Assembly (NCBI RefSeq): GCF_002355595.1 | Contig: NZ_AP017422.1 | Coordinates: 3,906,001-3,970,000 of the forward strand | Origin: Filimonas lacunae | Lineage (GTDB): Bacteria > Bacteroidota > Bacteroidia > Chitinophagales > Chitinophagaceae | Reading direction: 5' to 3' | Length of the DNA: 64,000 nucleotides | Position numbers and translations under genes: made by a program | Shown here: one piece after another, positions 63,190 to 64,000 of the stretch | Layout of the letters: every line of letters begins with the position of its first letter | Numbering within the stretch: position 1 is the stretch's first letter | The notes under the pieces: model-generated | The model's input: the letters and a program-made list of their open reading frames with translations, nothing else | Database searches by the model: none | Told to the model about the DNA's origin: nothing

Positions 63190-63798
63190 ATGAATAATTT
63201 TTCTCCTGCGTTGCAACAGGAAATGGAAGAAGTGGGCATCCGTAAAACGATGACGGCAGGATCGCTGGTACTCAGAGAAAACAGTTACATACAGTCTATT
63301 TTCATACTGGTAAACGGCAGCGTGCGCATTATGCGTACCGAAGAAGAGGGCCGGGAAATTCTATTATACTACCTGAAACCAGGTCAAAGCTGCATTACCT
63401 CCTTCCTCAGCGGCCTGCACGAGGACACCTGTAAGGTGCGCGCCATGGTGGAAGAAGACGCCGAAATACTCTTCATCCCCATTAACAAAGCCAAGGAGTG
63501 GATTACCAAGTACCCCGAATGGGCCAATTTCATATTCCATCTATACCACATACGTTTTGAAGAACTGCTTACGGTAATCAACGCCATTGCCTTTGAGCAA
63601 CTGGACGACCGCATTATGGCCCTGCTGAACAAGAAAAAGGAGGTGTACCAGAGCAACGACTTCACCATCACCCACCAGCAAATTGCCGAAGAGCTGGGCA
63701 CTACCCGCGAGGTAATAAGCCGCCTGCTGAAGCAACTGGAAAAAAGGGGCAAAATATTGCTGGGTCGCAACCGGGTAATACTCACCGGCGCTATGTAA
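63190..63798 (+). CDS. Crp/Fnr-family transcription regulator
   Basis: The 202-aa regulator has a cyclic-nucleotide-binding-like barrel (~10-120, with SVRIMRTEEEGREILLYYL) and a winged helix-turn-helix (~150-200; ITHQQIAEELGTTREVISRL). No Fe-S cysteine cluster of the Fnr type is visible at the N-terminus. A TAnnTTTG match (TACATTTG, 63177-63184) ends only 5 bp before the ATG. Either the mRNA has almost no leader or the match is coincidental. It precedes a TauE/SafE exporter by 64 bp, a pairing often seen in Bacteroidota sulfur/rhodanese clusters, so it may respond to sulfur or redox state. Confidence 0.9.
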   Translation: MNNFSPALQQEMEEVGIRKTMTAGSLVLRENSYIQSIFILVNGSVRIMRTEEEGREILLYYLKPGQSCITSFLSGLHEDTCKVRAMVEEDAEILFIPINKAKEWITKYPEWANFIFHLYHIRFEELLTVINAIAFEQLDDRIMALLNKKKEVYQSNDFTITHQQIAEELGTTREVISRLLKQLEKRGKILLGRNRVILTGAM

Positions 63799-63862
63799 CA
63801 AAAGTCACTAACCAGCTACCCCGAACGGCCTATTTTTGGGCGGAAAGGAAATAAACAACAGC

Positions 63863-64000
63863 ATGCTCACTATTATTGCAGGATACCTGTCGGCTATTCT
63901 TGTAGGGTTGTCTTTAGGATTAATTGGCGGCGGAGGTTCTATTTTAACGGTACCCATCCTCGTGTTCTGCTTTCGTATCGATCCTGTATTGGCCACCACC
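63863..64000 (+). CDS. TauE/SafE-family exporter, N-terminal fragment (cut by window edge)
   Basis: The first 46 residues run off the right edge. They include a hydrophobic helix with a glycine cluster and hydrophobic residues ([20 protein letters not shown]), the hallmark of TauE/SafE sulfite/sulfonate exporters. The ATG at 63863 fits the family start. It is probably co-regulated with the Crp/Fnr gene just upstream. Confidence 0.8.
   Translation, partial: MLTIIAGYLSAILVGLSLGLIGGGGSILTVPILVFCFRIDPVLATT

Noticed and set aside
1-64000. CRISPR arrays, tRNA or rRNA genes
   Set aside because: No regularly spaced direct repeats with unique spacers, tRNA T-loop signatures in intergenic DNA, or conserved rRNA segments were noticed on reading; short RNAs cannot be fully excluded without a search.

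Overview
The window looks like a chromosomal segment of a Bacteroidota bacterium, most likely of the Chitinophagaceae type. The evidence is the three giant secreted proteins with C-terminal type B sorting domains of the type IX secretion system (T9SS), a SusC/SusD pair, promoter-like TAnnTTTG elements, a MqnA enzyme of futalosine menaquinone synthesis, and dense Bacteroidota-specific families such as WG repeats, DUF4251 and SusD. No rRNA, tRNA, CRISPR array or intact prophage was seen. Both ends cut genes: a probable ECF sigma factor at the left (minus strand) and a TauE/SafE exporter at the right (plus strand).

Layout. 0.4-3.4 kb: a phospholipase D-like protein and an unusual Crp-AraC fusion regulator. 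3.9-7.9 kb: a PKD-rich T9SS cargo protein, convergent with a WG-repeat protein (8.0-9.7 kb) across a shared perfect-hairpin terminator. 9.9-13.0 kb: a housekeeping plus-strand run (nucleoside phosphorylase, dapF, corA, Nudix). 13.1-14.2 kb: a queuosine-precursor transporter and a small membrane protein. 14.3-16.9 kb: a YfhO-like membrane protein. 16.9-24.1 kb: a surface-glycan locus with five tightly packed minus-strand genes (FkbM methyltransferase and four glycosyltransferases), a divergent Wzx-like flippase and a second FkbM methyltransferase. 24.1-34.6 kb: two paralogous T9SS cargo proteins that share a long C-terminal part but carry different N-terminal modules (GEVED versus LamG-like), separated by mqnA and purB. 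34.7-42.1 kb: prfC placed 24 bp behind a susC-susD pair, preceded by an unknown 187-aa gene. 42.2-50.9 kb: a tolC-adaptor-RND efflux operon and a DUF4251 gene, flanked on both sides by same-strand Rpn-family nuclease paralogs that share a 5' leader motif. 51.1-63.2 kb: a potassium-uptake (Kdp) locus. 63.2-64.0 kb: a Crp/Fnr regulator and the start of a TauE/SafE exporter.

The Kdp locus is the most distinctive system. The usual KdpD/KdpE pair appears to be replaced. A stand-alone KdpD N-terminal sensor domain (373 aa) overlaps by one base a separate membrane HAMP-PAS histidine kinase. The response regulator at the other end of the locus is an NtrC-type sigma-54 activator rather than an OmpR-type KdpE. 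A good sigma-54 promoter match (correct GG-N10-GC spacing) lies 26 bp before a 119-aa gene of unknown function. That gene leads into two tiny membrane-protein ORFs (27 aa unknown, then 26-aa kdpF), kdpA, kdpB, kdpC and an outer-membrane porin. A strong terminator then separates these from an XRE regulator, a GNAT acetyltransferase, the KdpD fragment and the kinase. I infer that sigma-54 and this split sensor control both inner- and outer-membrane steps of potassium uptake.

Functions are assigned from sequence motifs and family knowledge without database searches. Repeat counts and residue ranges are approximate.
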